Numbered from the stretch's first letter, positions 1 to 11,816 are shown. The stretch: DNA of 64,000 nucleotides from Gordionus sp. m RMFG-2023 (GCF_954871325.1 NC_088779.1:5582846-5646845); one strand, 5' to 3'. Numbers and translations: made by a program. Notes: a model not told the origin generated them from the sequence alone.

Positions 1-2190
1 CTATTTTTAAAAAATAAATTATAAATTAAAATTAGAGGAGTGCATCTAAATTCCGATTATAAATGTAAAAGAGATATAGAAAGATATAATAATATTTCCA
101 AAGGAATTAAGTTATCAGATAATTTTATTAAAAATTTTCAAAAATTATTGAAAAGGTAGATACTTTAGAGGTAAATAAAAATTCGTGTTTTTGGAAAAAT
201 CCTTTATCAATATTCGCATTAAGGAATGCCTCGATATATATCTCGAGAGACTCTCCCTCTCCCCATTATTTAGAATCGAGGATATAAATTGATGATGCAT
301 TTCAATATCACTCAAAAAATTTTTAGCCCGTCGATTTGAATAATTTAAAAAATTAGCTTATTAGATTTGGCAAACTTTGGCGAGAAACAGATAAGATATT
401 CGACGAAAAAAGTTTGAAAAATAATAACCTTTAAGAATTTTTTTATAAGATATAAAATATAATTAATAAGACACTCATTTTTTATAAATATTATATTAAA
501 CCTGGTATTTCGGCTAATTATTTAATAAATAAGAGTTTACATTTAATTACTATATTTCAAGGTAGCGTGGATAAACAGAGTATTTGGCAAATGTTTCCTG
601 GTTGGTCAAAATTTTAGCAAAGCCCAGCCCTTGTATATATGTTGGATAGGGACTTAAAAATATAACTTTAATAAACTTTTCTTGCATTTATTTTTTCAAA
701 TATTTTTATCACCGGAGTTGTTTTATTCTTGTAATAGATTAATTCGTTCACGAACCTACAGAGCTTTTAAATCCTATCTAATTTGGTTAATAAATTATAG
801 GTAAATAAGAGAAAGGCCATACACATTCTTTGGACAGGATGTAACAATTTGGTCAAACCAAGACAAATATTTCTTCTAAAACGTTCAGACGTATGAAAAG
901 ATGTAAATGTTTAAGCAGATTAAATAAATGTGGTGTTTTAGCTAGTTTAATTCTAATTCTTTGTTATATTAGAAAATACAATAAAATAAGTAGTTTATAT
1001 TTTTATATAGATGTTTTTAAAAGATGAATTATAAATTAAAATTTGAGGTTACATTTATAATCCCGATATTATGATACATTTTGATAACCTTCAAAAATTC
1101 TCTTTTTAAAATATATTTGGATATGAATGGCCCCGATTTGAATGGACAAATTATTAGATTTGGTACACCGTGGTAAAGTATTTCTGCAAAATATGAGAAA
1201 CAGATAAGATATTCGACGAAAGAATTTAGAAAAGTAATAGCCTTTAAGAAGTTTTTCGATTAAGACAGGAAATATATTCAATAATGTACATATTTTTTAT
1301 AAATATTATATTAAACCTGGTACTTCTTCGGCTAGTTAATTAATAAATATAAGTTTACATTTAATTACGATATTTCTCGGTAGCATGGATTAACAAAGTA
1401 TTTGGCAGAGGTTTCCTTGCTAATCAAAATTTTAACAAAGTCTAGCCGTCGCATATAATGTTTGATAATGACATAAATATATAACTTTAGTAAATTCTTT
1501 GCATTTATTTTTTAAAATATTTTTAATCGTCGGAAGTGTTTTCTTCTATTAATAGATCACTTTTATCAAGGATCTATATAGCTAAGCCTGAACTCTTTGA
1601 AATTCTATCTAACTTGGATAAAAAAATAAAGATAATCTAAAAAAATGCCCCAAACAATCATTTGGGAGGAAGCAATACTTTGGCATGCTCAAAAAACAAT
1701 AGCTCATTCTATAACGCTCATTGGATGTAAGAACAGATGTAAAAGTCTAAGCTGATTAAATAAATGTTGTGATTGTTAGCAACGTTTATTTAAATTCCTT
1801 GTTGTACTAATGAAGAGACATCTGGTCCTTAGAACATAAATATGATTATATAAATTAAAAATATCAAGAAATAAACGATCACATTTTCAATTAAATTAAT
1901 TGTAATATTGAAAGTTTGGATATAATATTTAAATGCTAATGCAATAATGTGATACACCTTACCTTATCATTTAAACATATCAACCTATAAGCTGATGGAA
2001 GATGTAAAATGTTTTTAAAATTTTTTCTTTTATTTAATCATATGAGGTTTATAGTATATAAAAATCAGTATTTAATTTCAAGAAGAAAAATATAATACAA
2101 TATGGGAGGATTTGATAAACAGGTTAAGGTTTATCAATATAAATAGTTGATAGGCCCTTAAAATGATTATCATATAGATAGGTGGAATAT
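1..2190. repeat. long dispersed repeat, about two copies
   Basis: No gene is seen apart from the exon-like segments listed separately. The stretch is two diverged direct copies of a unit of about 1 kb (about 1-1000 and 1020-1860); further partial copies lie at about 2290-2900 and 3690-4080. Landmarks shared by the copies are the block around cctggtattt (501, 1316), the block around caaagtatttggcag, and the stretch with tctttgcatttattttt. The same landmarks recur at about 15448 and 19055, so the family is dispersed as well as tandem. It has no terminal repeats, no coding domain and no poly(A) end that I can see, so its class is unknown. Confidence 0.75.
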
Positions 2191-2203
2191 AGTTTTTTTT
2201 TAC

Positions 2204-2218
2204 CTTCCGCTTCCTCAA
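2204..2218 (-). other. candidate microexon, 15 nt
   Basis: On the minus strand the segment TTGAGGAAGCGGAAG is preceded by ...ggtaatag and followed by gtaaaaaa, so it has an AG acceptor, an AAG end and a GT donor. It is open in frame 0 (LRKRK) and in the phase-2 frame (EEAE). The same 15 nt recur unchanged at 3306-3320, where the donor is gtgag. The acceptor has only a weak pyrimidine tract. No transcript evidence exists, and it may be an inert part of the repeat. Confidence 0.35.
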
Positions 2219-2289
2219 CTATTACCAAAGATTTACGATTTAAAGTAATTTATAAAATGATTCCTCTATTTTTTCCTTCTTAAAATTCT

Positions 2290-3420
2290 TCAAATGTAAG
2301 TAAGGATATTGTTTGAATCTCTTGAAGAAAGACAGATAAGATATTAGACGAAACAAGTTCGAAACGTAACTTTTATAAGTTTTTCGATTAAGATATAAAA
2401 TATAATTAATAAGGAACATATTATATAAATATTATATTACATCTACGGCTAGTTATTTAATAAATATAAGTTTACACTTAATCACTATATTTCTAAGTAG
2501 CAGATATAAAAAAGTATTTGTCAGAAGTACACCGGCTAGTTAAAATCCAAAGCCCAGCCATTGTATATATGTTGTTGGATAGGGACATATAATTTCACTT
2601 TAATAAACTTTCTTTGCAATTATATTTTAAAATATTTTATAGCATCGTAGGTGTTTTCTTTTTGGTAATAGATCAATTTTTCAAGAACCTAAACAACTAA
2701 ACTTTCTTTTAATCTAATTTGGTTAAGAAATTACAGGAAACCTAAAAAAACGCCATACACAATCTATGGGCAGGATGCAATAACATGCGCGCACATAAAT
2801 GACAAAGGTTCGTTCTAAAAAGCCCATGAGATGTAAGAAAATATATAAAAGTCCAAGCAAAATAAATGTTGTTCTTGGGATGTTTTAGCTAGGTTAATTT
2901 TAATTTTTTGTTACATAAGAAATGTGAAATTTGCTCATTAGAACAAATATATAAGACAAAATCAAATAAAAATAACAAAAAATAAACGATCACTTTTCAT
3001 ATAAACTATTGCTTATATTTATAGTTTGAAGATAATATTTAAATGCAAATGCAATGTGATAAACCTTACTTTATTATTTAAACGTATTTATTAACTTATA
3101 AGCTGATAGATGGTAGTGAAATGTTTTTTATAATTATTTATTTTTATAAAGATATGTGGTATACCTTGTATAGTATATAAAACTCAGCATTTGATTTCAA
3201 GAAGAAATATATAATACAATATCGGAGAATTTGATATACAGGGATAAGGTTAATCCATATAAGTAATGAATATCATTTATATAGAAGAAAATAGTTTTTT
3301 CTCACCTTCCGCTTCCTCAACTATTACCAAATTAAATACGATTTAAAAAGATTTACAAAATTATATTATATTTTTAGCTTTTTAAATTTTACTAATGTAA
3401 TTATAAGGATATAGTAGAAT
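2290..3420. repeat. diverged copies of the long dispersed repeat
   Basis: About 2290-2900 matches 360-960 and 1195-1800 in order (the gacagataagatatt, tcggctagtta and tctttgca blocks). About 2930-3420 matches about 1830-2290 (the ataaacgatcac and gaatttgata blocks). Nothing coding is seen other than the candidate microexon at 3306-3320. Confidence 0.65.
3306..3320 (-). other. candidate microexon, 15 nt
   Basis: Minus-strand TTGAGGAAGCGGAAG sits between ...ggtaatag and gtgagaaaa. The donor is closer to consensus (GTGAG) than in its identical copy at 2204-2218. The exon is identical in the two copies while the flanks have changed slightly. Same caveats as for the other microexon candidates. 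Confidence 0.38.
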
Positions 3421-3429
3421 ATCCTTCAG

Positions 3430-3633
3430 TAGTGTTGTTAAACGGCTCGTTATGAGCTCATTTTTTAAAACGGCTAACTCAATATTTTAACCAGAAAAAT
3501 ATTGCTTTAGCCTCGAAATTTCGCTAATATATGTCTACACCTTTGTTCCCAGGCTTGATAGTAATTTTCTGGATGAAATATTGAGTTAGCCGGTTTTAAA
3601 AATCGGCTCAAAACGAGCCGTTTAACAACACTA
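3430..3633. mobile_element. hAT-like MITE, 204 bp
   Basis: The element begins tagtgttgttaaacggctcg and ends with the reverse complement of nearly the same sequence. The terminal inverted repeats run about 55-60 bp and are close to identical. It is flanked by tccttcag (3422-3429) and tctttcag (3634-3641), an 8-bp target duplication with one mismatch, the length typical of hAT insertions. It has no coding capacity. The tip (agtgttgtta) resembles other hAT-type ends in this window at 55425, 57822 and 58879. Confidence 0.85.
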
Positions 3634-3689
3634 TCTTTCAGAATACCTAAAGGCTTAATAATAAAATTCATATGTTTATAACTTTATAT

Positions 3690-4340
3690 AAGAGTTTTTA
3701 GAAAAATGAATTATCAATAAAATTTGAGGGGAAATATAATCAATAAGGTATATATTTTTTTATAAATATTATATTAAACTTGGTACTTCTTCGGATGAAT
3801 ATTTAATAAATATAATTTTTCATTTAATTACGATATTTCTCGGTAACATGAATAAACAAAGTATTTGGCAGAAGATACCCTGCTAGACAAAATTTTAACA
3901 AAACTCAGCCGTCGTATATATGTTCGACAAAGACATAAAAATAAAACTTTAGTAAACTTTCTTTGCATTTATTTTTTAAAATAATTTTTGTCATTGGAGG
4001 TGTTTTCTTTCAGTAATAGATCCCTTTTTCAGGAGTCTATAGAGCTAAGCTTAGATTCTTTCAAATAAAGACATAATACATTATTGGAAATTTATTATAC
4101 AGTGATAGTAATTTCAAACAAATAGTTGATTGGCAGATAAAATGATATTCATTTCTCAAAGTGGGAATATATATTTTTTACCATCATTTACCTCATTTAA
4201 TATTAAAATATTTACGTTTAAAAATGATTTTATGAAATAATATGATTCTCCTATTTTATCATTTTTATACGAAGAATATGTACAGAGAGTATTCCACTCA
4301 GAATGCCTAATGGTAAACAATAAAATAAATATGGTTAAAA
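3690..4340. repeat. long dispersed repeat, partial copy
   Basis: About 3690-4060 repeats the tail part of the unit seen at 1290-1600 (tggtacttcttcgg, agtatttggcagaag and tctttgcatttatttttt blocks). About 4070-4340 carries the block that holds the 15-nt segment elsewhere. At 4182-4196 the segment itself survives (minus ATGAGGTAAATGATG, donor gtaaaaa) but the base pair before it reads AA, not AG, so this copy looks decayed. Confidence 0.6.
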
Positions 4341-4800
4341 AATTTTTTAAGGGTTTTTAAAGGAAAAATGATACATTAAAATTGAGTGGTATATCAATAA
4401 TTACGATTATAATAAAAGAGTTTTTGAAAAATATAATATATTTAAATTAGAATTAAGTTATCGGATAATTTTATGAACGACTTTTAAAAATAATGGGAGA
4501 GATAGATAGCTAAATAAAAATACATGTTTTTAGAAATATCCTTAAATAGTGGATATGAAATTCGCCTTGTATAAATAAAAGGTAATTAATTATAAAGAAA
4601 AAAAATATTTTTTACCTTCATCTGATTGACGTAAAATAAAAATAGTTATTAATAATGTTTTATCAAATAACGTTTATAAACATCACATATTACTTTAAAT
4701 GTAATGAAATAATAACCAAAAATAAGTTTGATTTCAACTAGAGATAAAGACATTACATTATTGGAAAATTTGATATTCATTGATAGTTATTTCAAATAAA
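4340..4800. repeat. copy of a 0.67-kb repeat unit
   Basis: This stretch matches 10145-10600 almost block by block (ttgagtggtatatcaataat, ttaagttatcggataatttt, agagatagatagctaaat, catcacatattac). The same unit starts again at about 10808, so it is tandem there with a period near 665 bp. No gene is seen except the 6-nt candidate at 4616-4621. Confidence 0.75.
4616..4621 (-). other. candidate microexon, 6 nt
   Basis: Minus-strand ATGAAG lies between ...ttacgtcaatcag and gtaaaaaata. A second copy of the same 6 nt with the same signals is at 10392-10397, and a copy with the acceptor kept but the donor lost (gaatgt) is near 28520. Six nucleotides would need very good splice signals or exon definition by neighbours, so this is among the weaker candidates. 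Confidence 0.28.
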
Positions 4801-5410
4801 TACATAATCTGGAATAAAAATATATAGATAAAATATATATAAATAAGGTTTTAACATTTAAATTATGAGTGTCATAAAATCCTTAATTTTATATTTTTAT
4901 TTGTTCTTAAATTTTAATTTCCGGATTAGTTATCTGCATATCATTATTTCTCTTTGTGTTTTATTTAAATTTTAATTATTCCTGACAAAATTCGAAAATG
5001 TAAAAAAAATCGTTAAGGTGGATTTCTATGTATAATAATTGTAAAATGTGTTATATTTTTAATTCATAAAATTTATTCGCTAAATCATCATTTTATCGAT
5101 ATTGACCTATTACAAAATAAAATTATATGATATTTTATGATAATTTATCTTAATAAATTTTTATTTTCATATTGTTTTCTTAAAATATATTAAATATAAG
5201 GATTAAAATTATAATTTGATAAGTCATTAGAGGAATTAACTTGTGAGTTAATAATTAATAAATTTTGAATCTTTTTTTATTAAAAATTATTTTATTTTTT
5301 TTTTATAATTTACTATTTCATTTTATTTAAATCCATGTTAAAAAATAACATGAAAAATATTTTTTAAAAAAGATAAATATATAAAATTTAAATTAAATGG
5401 AAGAATGATA
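4740..5410. repeat. repeat block A, also at 22.3 kb and 27.5 kb
   Basis: From cataatctggaataaaaata (4803) onward this block is colinear with 22336-22930 and 27546-28140 (ttatgagtgtc, tgttcttaaattttaattt, aaaatcgttaag, tttattcgctaaatcat). The 6-nt segment ATTATG (4803-4808, minus) is present with its ...tattccag acceptor, but the donor has lost one base and reads tattta, so this copy looks inactive. Confidence 0.75.
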
Positions 5411-6480
5411 AATATTTGATTTGGTATTTTCTCTAACTGAACATAGTGAAATCCTTTTGAAATTATAACTAAATCCTGATAGTAACCTCAATAAAGTATT
5501 TTTTGATATTTCTACATCATATCTTTTTTTAATCATTTCAACTTTTATAATGATAAAGTGCTATACAAATTATACAATTTATTATTATTTTTCCTGTTCT
5601 TGATTTAATTTCTTGCGTGCCCGTGAGCCTTCTTCTGGTAAAACTATATTCCCATTTTCAGATTTGATTATATTATATTTGTCTCAGCACAATTTTATAA
5701 CTTATTTTAAAACTTGATGCTATTTATGATACTATTCTATTTTAAGCGCCAATATTAATATAAAAAAAAATTTGAATGCCAATGAGAAATAAAAATAAAG
5801 TATAATGTAAAAATTAAAAATATAAAGAGAAAAAAAATTATGAATACAAAAAATTGTAATGTAGGATGAAAAAAAAGAAATAAAAATTGTTACAAATTAC
5901 ATAAAAATACAGAAGTAAAATGGAGATTGAAAAATTTATTTTTAAAAAGACAAAAAAGTTTTATCAAAAATGGGAAGAAAAAATAAATTGAGAAAAGATA
6001 AGAAAATTATAGATTAAAAATGACTAAAAGAGAAATAAAATAAGAAGAAAAAAATAAATAAAATTAAATAATTAAGAAAATTTTTTATTATTTTTAAAAA
6101 AACGATTTTGCTTTTTAAATAAAAATTTTCCTCTCTTTTTGTGAATTTTTCTTTTTGATTGATACTTTTTCTTTTTAGTTTGACATTGGAATTTTTCATA
6201 ACCCTTTCGGACATTTACCTTTTTGATCGGATCTTTCCTTTTTTAATTTATTATTTTCCTATTTTTGATTATTTACTTTTCATTTTATGAATGGGAAAAT
6301 CCTTAATCAAATTAATTCAATTATCGAATTATTTTACAATAAGGATTTTTGAGAACGTAAAAATATAAGTGTTTTTAGAATGATCTTTAAAAGAATTTGA
6401 TATTCGCGTTAAGAAAATTTTTGTCTTTATATTTCTTTAGAAAATATCGATTGCAGATCCTGAAATGTTGTTCATAGGAT
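5410..6480. other. AT-rich sequence with a purine-rich duplicate
   Basis: About 5790-6060 is a purine-rich stretch that matches 25070-25315 (aattgagaaaagataagaaaa, atagattaaaaatgact). A minus-strand open frame at 6014-6214 is built from this biased sequence and shows no protein-like pattern. Nothing else is recognised. Confidence 0.5.
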
Positions 6481-6522
6481 ATTAAGACTGCTTTATTAAA
6501 AAAAATTTAAATAATATCAGAA

Positions 6523-6561
6523 TTATATTAAAATTTGTTTATTTAAAAAAGTAGGTAACTT
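6523..6561 (-). other. candidate 3' terminal exon
   Basis: On the minus strand an excellent acceptor (ttggcttttcag) precedes an open segment, frame 0 KLPTFLNKQILI then TAA. AATAAA follows on the minus strand at 6492-6497, about 26 bp past the stop. The 18-nt candidate microexon at 6626-6643 lies 64 bp upstream, so the pair would enclose a 64-bp GT-AG intron, similar in size to the 42 and 48 bp introns of the MULE transposase in this window. A diverged copy at 24551-24595 reads KLPTFLNRQILIES and then TGA. In the alternative phase both copies also stop within 8 codons, so the frame is not settled. Confidence 0.33.
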
Positions 6562-6625
6562 CTGAAAAGCCAATATTTAAAATAAAATACAGTTAAATAT
6601 AATTTAATATCAAATAAAATTTTAC

Positions 6626-6643
6626 CTGCCGTTTGATAATCAC
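6626..6643 (-). other. candidate microexon, 18 nt
   Basis: Minus-strand GTGATTATCAAACGGCAG sits between a pyrimidine-rich ...tttttattcgtttaatag and gtaaaattttatttg. It is one of four homologous copies (20096-20113, 24979-24996, 25879-25893). The frame-0 reading is VIIKRQ and the phase-2 reading is DYQTA; the third frame has a stop. The following intron-like stretch is 64 bp and ends in ttttcag. Confidence 0.42.
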
Positions 6644-6924
6644 CTATTAAACGAATAAAAATTAAAGGAGAAAATATATATATTAAAATAAGTTTTCAGT
6701 ATAGAGTTAAAAGTGCCATGAAATCCTAAGATAACCGTAAAATATAATAAAAATTTTATTTGCTTTTCGTCAAATTGTCCATGTTTTTAGGCCAATTTTT
6801 TTTTGAATAAAGTATTTAGAAAATATTAATATTGTTATATAAATAAAATGATGTATTAAACTTAATTATAAAATCAATTACACAATCACCCAAATTGATT
6901 ACAAACTCATATGTTAAATAAGAA

Positions 6925-7690
6925 CTTTTGCCCTCCTTGAGACATATTATACTGCTCTATTGCATCTAGGCGTTCAAGTATATACACTCTAATTCCACTC
7001 ACCATTAGTATTTCTCTCTCTACATTTCAATTCCCACAATATAATAATGTTATTACTAATGTCATAGATCAATTACCCTTTTATGAAACCATTTTTTGCA
7101 ATCAAAGCTTTTAATTACATATAATAAACTGATTTGAAGATGGAAAATGAAAATTATAGAAATATTCCAGACAGAAAAATTTAAATTTATTAGTAAATGG
7201 ATTGTATATTTATGGCAACTGTCAACAAAAATCACATCACCACATTCTACTTATATGAATTTTAATTTACAGAACACTTAGATTTAGCCATAAACACATC
7301 TGTGAATTTTAACGTTAAAGGTTCGTATTATACTGCTCTATTGCATCTAGGCTTTCAAGTATACACACTCTGGTTCCACTCAACATTAGTATTTTTCCCT
7401 CTTCATCACAATTCCCACTACAATAATGCTATTACTAATGATATAGATCAATTACCCCATTATGAAACCATCTTTGCAATCAAAGCTTACATATCCTGAT
7501 CACATATGATAAACTGATTTGAAGATGGAAAATAAAAATTTTAGAATTATTCCAGATAAAAAAATTTTAAAGTAAAGGGATTGTATAATTTTTGGCAACT
7601 GTCAACAAGAATCTCATCACATTCTACTTATATGAATTTTAATTTACAGAACAATACATAGATTTACAAATAAACACATCTGTGTTTTTT
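6925..7690. repeat. direct tandem duplication, period about 381 bp
   Basis: Two diverged copies begin near 6945 and 7325 with tattatactgctctattgca and end near 7310 and 7690. Both contain gatcaattaccc, ctgatttgaagatgg and gaattttaatttacag. Open frames occur on both strands (for example RVYILERLDAIEQYN on minus in copy 1 and RVCILESLDAIEQYN in copy 2), so one strand may once have been coding. No family is recognised. Confidence 0.7.
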
Positions 7691-8029
7691 AACAATAATG
7701 ATATTCACATTCTCCCTAACTTGGCTTTAAATAAATTAATATAATTTTAAAGGTAAAATATAGAGAACTAAAATATGTTTAATTACACAACGTGTTCTAA
7801 CTGTTCTAAAAACATTACTGTTACCAAAAATGGGAAAATACTAACCCATAGCCCCCGGAAAAATAGATGTCCTCTTTCAGGTGTCTCATTACCAATAGCC
7901 CAAATAGACATCCCTTCATATAGCTACCCTGCTTTAAGTAATGATATTCAATGATGCACTCCCCCCTAGAATGCTCTACCAATAATCCTCCAGTCCCAGA
8001 CTGAATAAATGATCTTTTATATAACACAC

Positions 8030-9720
8030 TACCCTCAACGATATCTAGGATTTCTCTGGGAGTCAGAACACTTGCAGCCAGTAAACTTAATACCATTATT
8101 CTGTCTTAATCACTTGAAGGGTCCGTCGACAATAAACTTAATAAAACAAATTAAGTGTCAGTTAATCAACCCAATCCCCAACAGCAATGTCTTGCTTATC
8201 AAAACTTACCTTTAATAATAACATCCCAGATTTAAAGGCTAAACTTATCAATTGTAAAAATTAATGGTGAAGCGGCCTCCCATGCAACGCGCATCCAACT
8301 TCACTTCACAAAAAACTGCATACTAAAGGTGGATTTTAAAAACGCCTATAACTCTCTTAATTTTCTTCCCATTTTCTGCGACGCTTTTCCAGAATATTCT
8401 CACTATCTTTTCGCCCCTTATAACAAATCATCCTACCTACCTTAAATTCAACACAATAATTGAATCAAGACATTCAACAGAGTGATCCCCTTGGACCCGC
8501 CCTTTTTTATTAGGTTGTTGATCATTAAAATGATAACTAGCGAAACAAATTTGACCCTCAATGTTTGGTATTTGGATGATGAAAGCCTTGCTGGTCCACA
8601 TGAGGAACTCCTAAAAATAGCCCCCATAATAAATAATCTAAGCAATATTACAGGGTTGTTTCTTATTAAAAACACATGCGAATATTCACCAGTCAAAATC
8701 TTTACCTCTCCTCAACTTCACACCCATTAATCTATCCAGGTTCATACATCTTGGTCCCCAATAGGAGGCAATAAAGCATTCGAATATTTAAAAACAAAAT
8801 TTCTCCCCAATTTCCACCTTTTACATAAAATCCTCTAAGTCCTTCCTTCCCATCAAGCTTTCTTCCTTCTCAAAAACATTTTCTTTATTCCCAAAATCCA
8901 ACATACCTTCCGCTCTACCCCATTTTTCTTATTCCTGGAAATTCTCACCCAAATAGAATCAACAATCAAAGACTCTTTAGAAGGCATCCTCAAAATAAAA
9001 TTCAGCCCTAATTCTTGGATGCAGGTTTCCTTGCTGTCGAAATTTGGGGGTCTTGGCCTAAGACCACCTGTGCCATCCAGCCTTGCTGTCTTTTAAGCCT
9101 CAGAATCAAGCTGCCGCTCAATTATTCTATCACTAAACAATAACTCTACCGACCCTCACCTCTCCCACACCCTAACAATCTGGAAAAATAATTCCCTTTC
9201 TGCTCCAATTCCCACATCACGAAAGCAACACGACTGGGATGTTCTCTTCATTGTCGATTATCTAAAGGTAGATATTCTTGGCACATTGCAGTTAACGGCA
9301 CCACTCTCCGCGCTCTACGCTTAGCTCAAATCCCCGCAGCCCTCGAATCTTGGGGTCTCTCAACCGAAAATAGTATCCGGCCAGATGGGCTGACCTTAAT
9401 ACCTTGGAGTAATGGAACTCCTTTAGCATGGGATTACACTTGTATCGACCGATTCGCTTTCTCGTTTAGTAACAACTCATTCGTGCGAGCGGAAAACTCT
9501 AAAATTAACAAATACAGTTCCCTAACCAATTGCAATCTCATACCAATTATATCCGACACAACCGGTTTTTTCGGCAATCGACCTAATCTTCTTCAAATCC
9601 CTTGGCAAAAAAATTCGCACCATCACTGGTGATCCACATGAAGGCTTCTATCTTCGTCAGCATGTATCTATTGATATATGCAGATCTAATTGTTTAGCCA
9701 TCCACGGCTCCTTTTTTTGA
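8030..9720 (+). mobile_element. retroelement reverse-transcriptase remnant, copy 1
   Basis: Old, broken retroelement with many breaks. Recognisable parts in order are: an RT core near 8330 with VDFKNAYNSL; the QQSDPLGPALF block near 8478; the catalytic WYLDDESLAG block near 8565; and a long C-terminal region with RPDGLTLIPWSNGTPLAWD near 9381 and TGDPHEGFYLRQHVS near 9630. This RT plus C-terminal domain organisation is a widespread eukaryotic type, probably non-LTR, but I cannot fix the clade. GC is clearly higher than in the flanks. The ends and any target duplication are not visible. A second copy lies at 31970-33430. Confidence 0.85.
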
Positions 9721-10140
9721 CCTCCTCCCTCCCAATATATTATACTAATTATATACAATTTAAATTTTGTAAAATTTTAAAAATACTACTATTTTTACAT
9801 AAATAAAAAGTTTTTATCCTCTTTATATAATTTTAAATTTTTATTTATTTTACATTAATCATTTTTTTTTATTTTTAAGGAAATTAGTTTTATTAAAATT
9901 TATTAAATCAACATATATTTCTTTATAAAATAATTGATTTTTTTATAAAAGAAATATTAATAATAGCTATAAAAGATATATTGAATGCAACATTTAATCT
10001 CTGATTTTAGAAGAGTTTTTGACATTCATTATTATGTATCATTAATTTAGGATTATTTGACCTCAAATAATAATGTATAAATTATTGATCCACTTTTTTT
10101 AGTTGAACCCGGTATTTTTAATACTTTTTGTAAGGGTTAT
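9720..10140. repeat. AT-rich repeat copy
   Basis: From about 9800 to 10030 this matches 20205-20450 and, in part, 25985-26080 (ttttaaatttttatttatttta, aagttagttttattaaaat, tcatttagaagag-like tail). No gene is seen. Confidence 0.6.
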
Positions 10141-10391
10141 GGAAGAATGATACATTAAAATTGAGTGATACATCAATAATTCCCATTATAAATGAAAAAG
10201 GGATTTTGAAAAATATAATAATATTTCAATAAGTATTAAGTTATCGGATGAACGACTTGGAAAAATAATTGGAGAGATAGATAGCTAAATAAAAATACAT
10301 GTTTTTAGAAATATCATTAAATAGTGGATATGAAATTCGCCATGTATAAATAAAAGGTAATTAATTATAAAGAAAAAAAAAATTTTTTTAC

Positions 10392-10397
10392 CTTCAT
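10392..10397 (-). other. candidate microexon, 6 nt
   Basis: Minus-strand ATGAAG between ...tatgttttatcaatgcag, a strong pyrimidine-rich acceptor, and gtaaaaaaaa. It lies about 238 bp downstream (minus direction) of the 15-nt candidate at 10636-10650, so the two could be consecutive exons. Confidence 0.33.
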
Positions 10398-10635
10398 CTG
10401 CATTGATAAAACATAAAAATAGTTATTAATAATGTTTTATCAAATAACGTTTAAAACATCACATATTACTTTAAATGTAATGAAATATTATCCAAAAATA
10501 AAGTTTGATTTCGATGTAGAGATAAAGACATAATACATTATTGAAAAATTTGATATTGTGATAGTTATTACAAATAAATAGTAGATTGGCAAATATAATA
10601 ATAATCAATTTCAAAGTGAGAATAATATTTCTTAC

Positions 10636-10650
10636 CTTCAGATTCATCAA
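10636..10650 (-). other. candidate microexon, 15 nt
   Basis: Minus-strand TTGATGAATCTGAAG has the best signals of its group: acceptor ...atttttttattag and donor gtaagaaat. Frame 0 reads LMNLK, the phase-2 frame reads DESE, and the third frame has stops. It is homologous to the segments at 2204, 3306, 4182, 14712 and 17532, which in the phase-2 frame read EEAE, EEAE, EVND, EANA and ANE. Confidence 0.42.
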
Positions 10651-10980
10651 CTAATAAAAAAATATTTACGATTAAAAATGATTTTTATATTTTCCTTTTT
10701 TTTAAATTTCCATAAATATAAAGAAATAGAAAGAATATCTCTCAGAATACCTAATGGTAAACAATAGAATATATATGTTTATAACTTTATATAAGGGTTT
10801 TTAAAGTAAGAATGATACATTAAAATTGAGTGGTACATCAATAATTCTGATTATAAATGAAAAAGGGAATTTGAAAAATATAATAATATTTCAATAAGAA
10901 TTAAGTTATCGGATAATTTTATGAACGACCTGGAAAAATAATTGGAGAGATAGGTAGCTAAATTAAAATATGTTTTTGGA

Positions 10981-11632
10981 CGCCTAGCGACATTTTATCA
11001 CACGACACTTTATCATGCGACACTTTATCACGACGACACTTTATCACGACGACACACTTTATCACGACGACACTTTATCATGACGACACTTTATCACGAC
11101 GACACTTTATCACTCAGTCATTTGATAACGCGACACTTTATCACGCGACATTTTATCATGGTATACTTAAAACTTAATTTTATATATTTGAAAAGTTAAA
11201 TTTTGATAATAACTCATTTTTTGACATGATATACTTAAAACTTAATTTTATATATTTGAAAAGTTAAATTTTGATAATATCTCATTTTTTGACTTTTCCG
11301 TCTAAATTCCAATATTTAAAAAATTTAAATTAATTTTTTATGTTAACGCGACACTTTATCATAATATACTTAAAACTTAATTTAATATATTTGAAAAAAT
11401 AAAATTTTGATAATATCTCATTTTTTTGACTTTTCCGTCTAAATTTCAATATTTAAAAAATTTAAATTAATTTTTTTTGTATTTTTTTTATTGAGAAAAA
11501 CTCATATTTTAATTTACATAAATATAATTTTTTTTAACTTAATTATCATCTTATATAGGGAAACAGGAGACATAAGCAATAATTTTCTATTTATACTTTT
11601 TATTAATAAGTAACTATAAATCAATAAATCAC
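10981..11632 (+). repeat. left TIR of the MULE, with tandem motif array
   Basis: About 652 bp inverted against 13216-13939. The outer 175 bp is an array of cgacactttatcac-type units in varying spacing. The inner part holds two to three larger direct repeats around atacttaaaacttaatttta and gacttttccgtctaaatt, then a single-copy arm ending near aatcacc. Confidence 0.88.
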
Positions 11633-11816
11633 CACACTTAAATTAATGTGTTTATCTATTGATATTTTTTAAGCTAATCGTTTTTTCACAAAGATTTATA
11701 ATTTTTACAAATTAAGGTTTTGTATTTACCCATAAATATAATAATATATTTTTTTTCTATATATACCTCAATTTTCTATATTATTATATATTAAAGAATA
11801 TTTTTAATTAATTATA

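Larger units (their letters stand above)
10145..10971. repeat. 0.67-kb repeat unit, 1.25 copies
   Basis: gaatgatacattaaaattga occurs at about 10145 and again at about 10808, giving a period near 665 bp. The second copy is interrupted at 10981 by the MULE and resumes at 13940 (gtttttggaatgtt, then the block ending ccctccctctcccc that also occurs at 245-270). Candidate microexons lie at 10392-10397 and 10636-10650. Confidence 0.8.

Noticed and set aside
7821-8215. Overlapping 91-codon minus and 68-codon plus frames
   Set aside because: They lie just upstream of or in the RT remnant, whose supported reading is in other plus frames; neither frame has family similarity.
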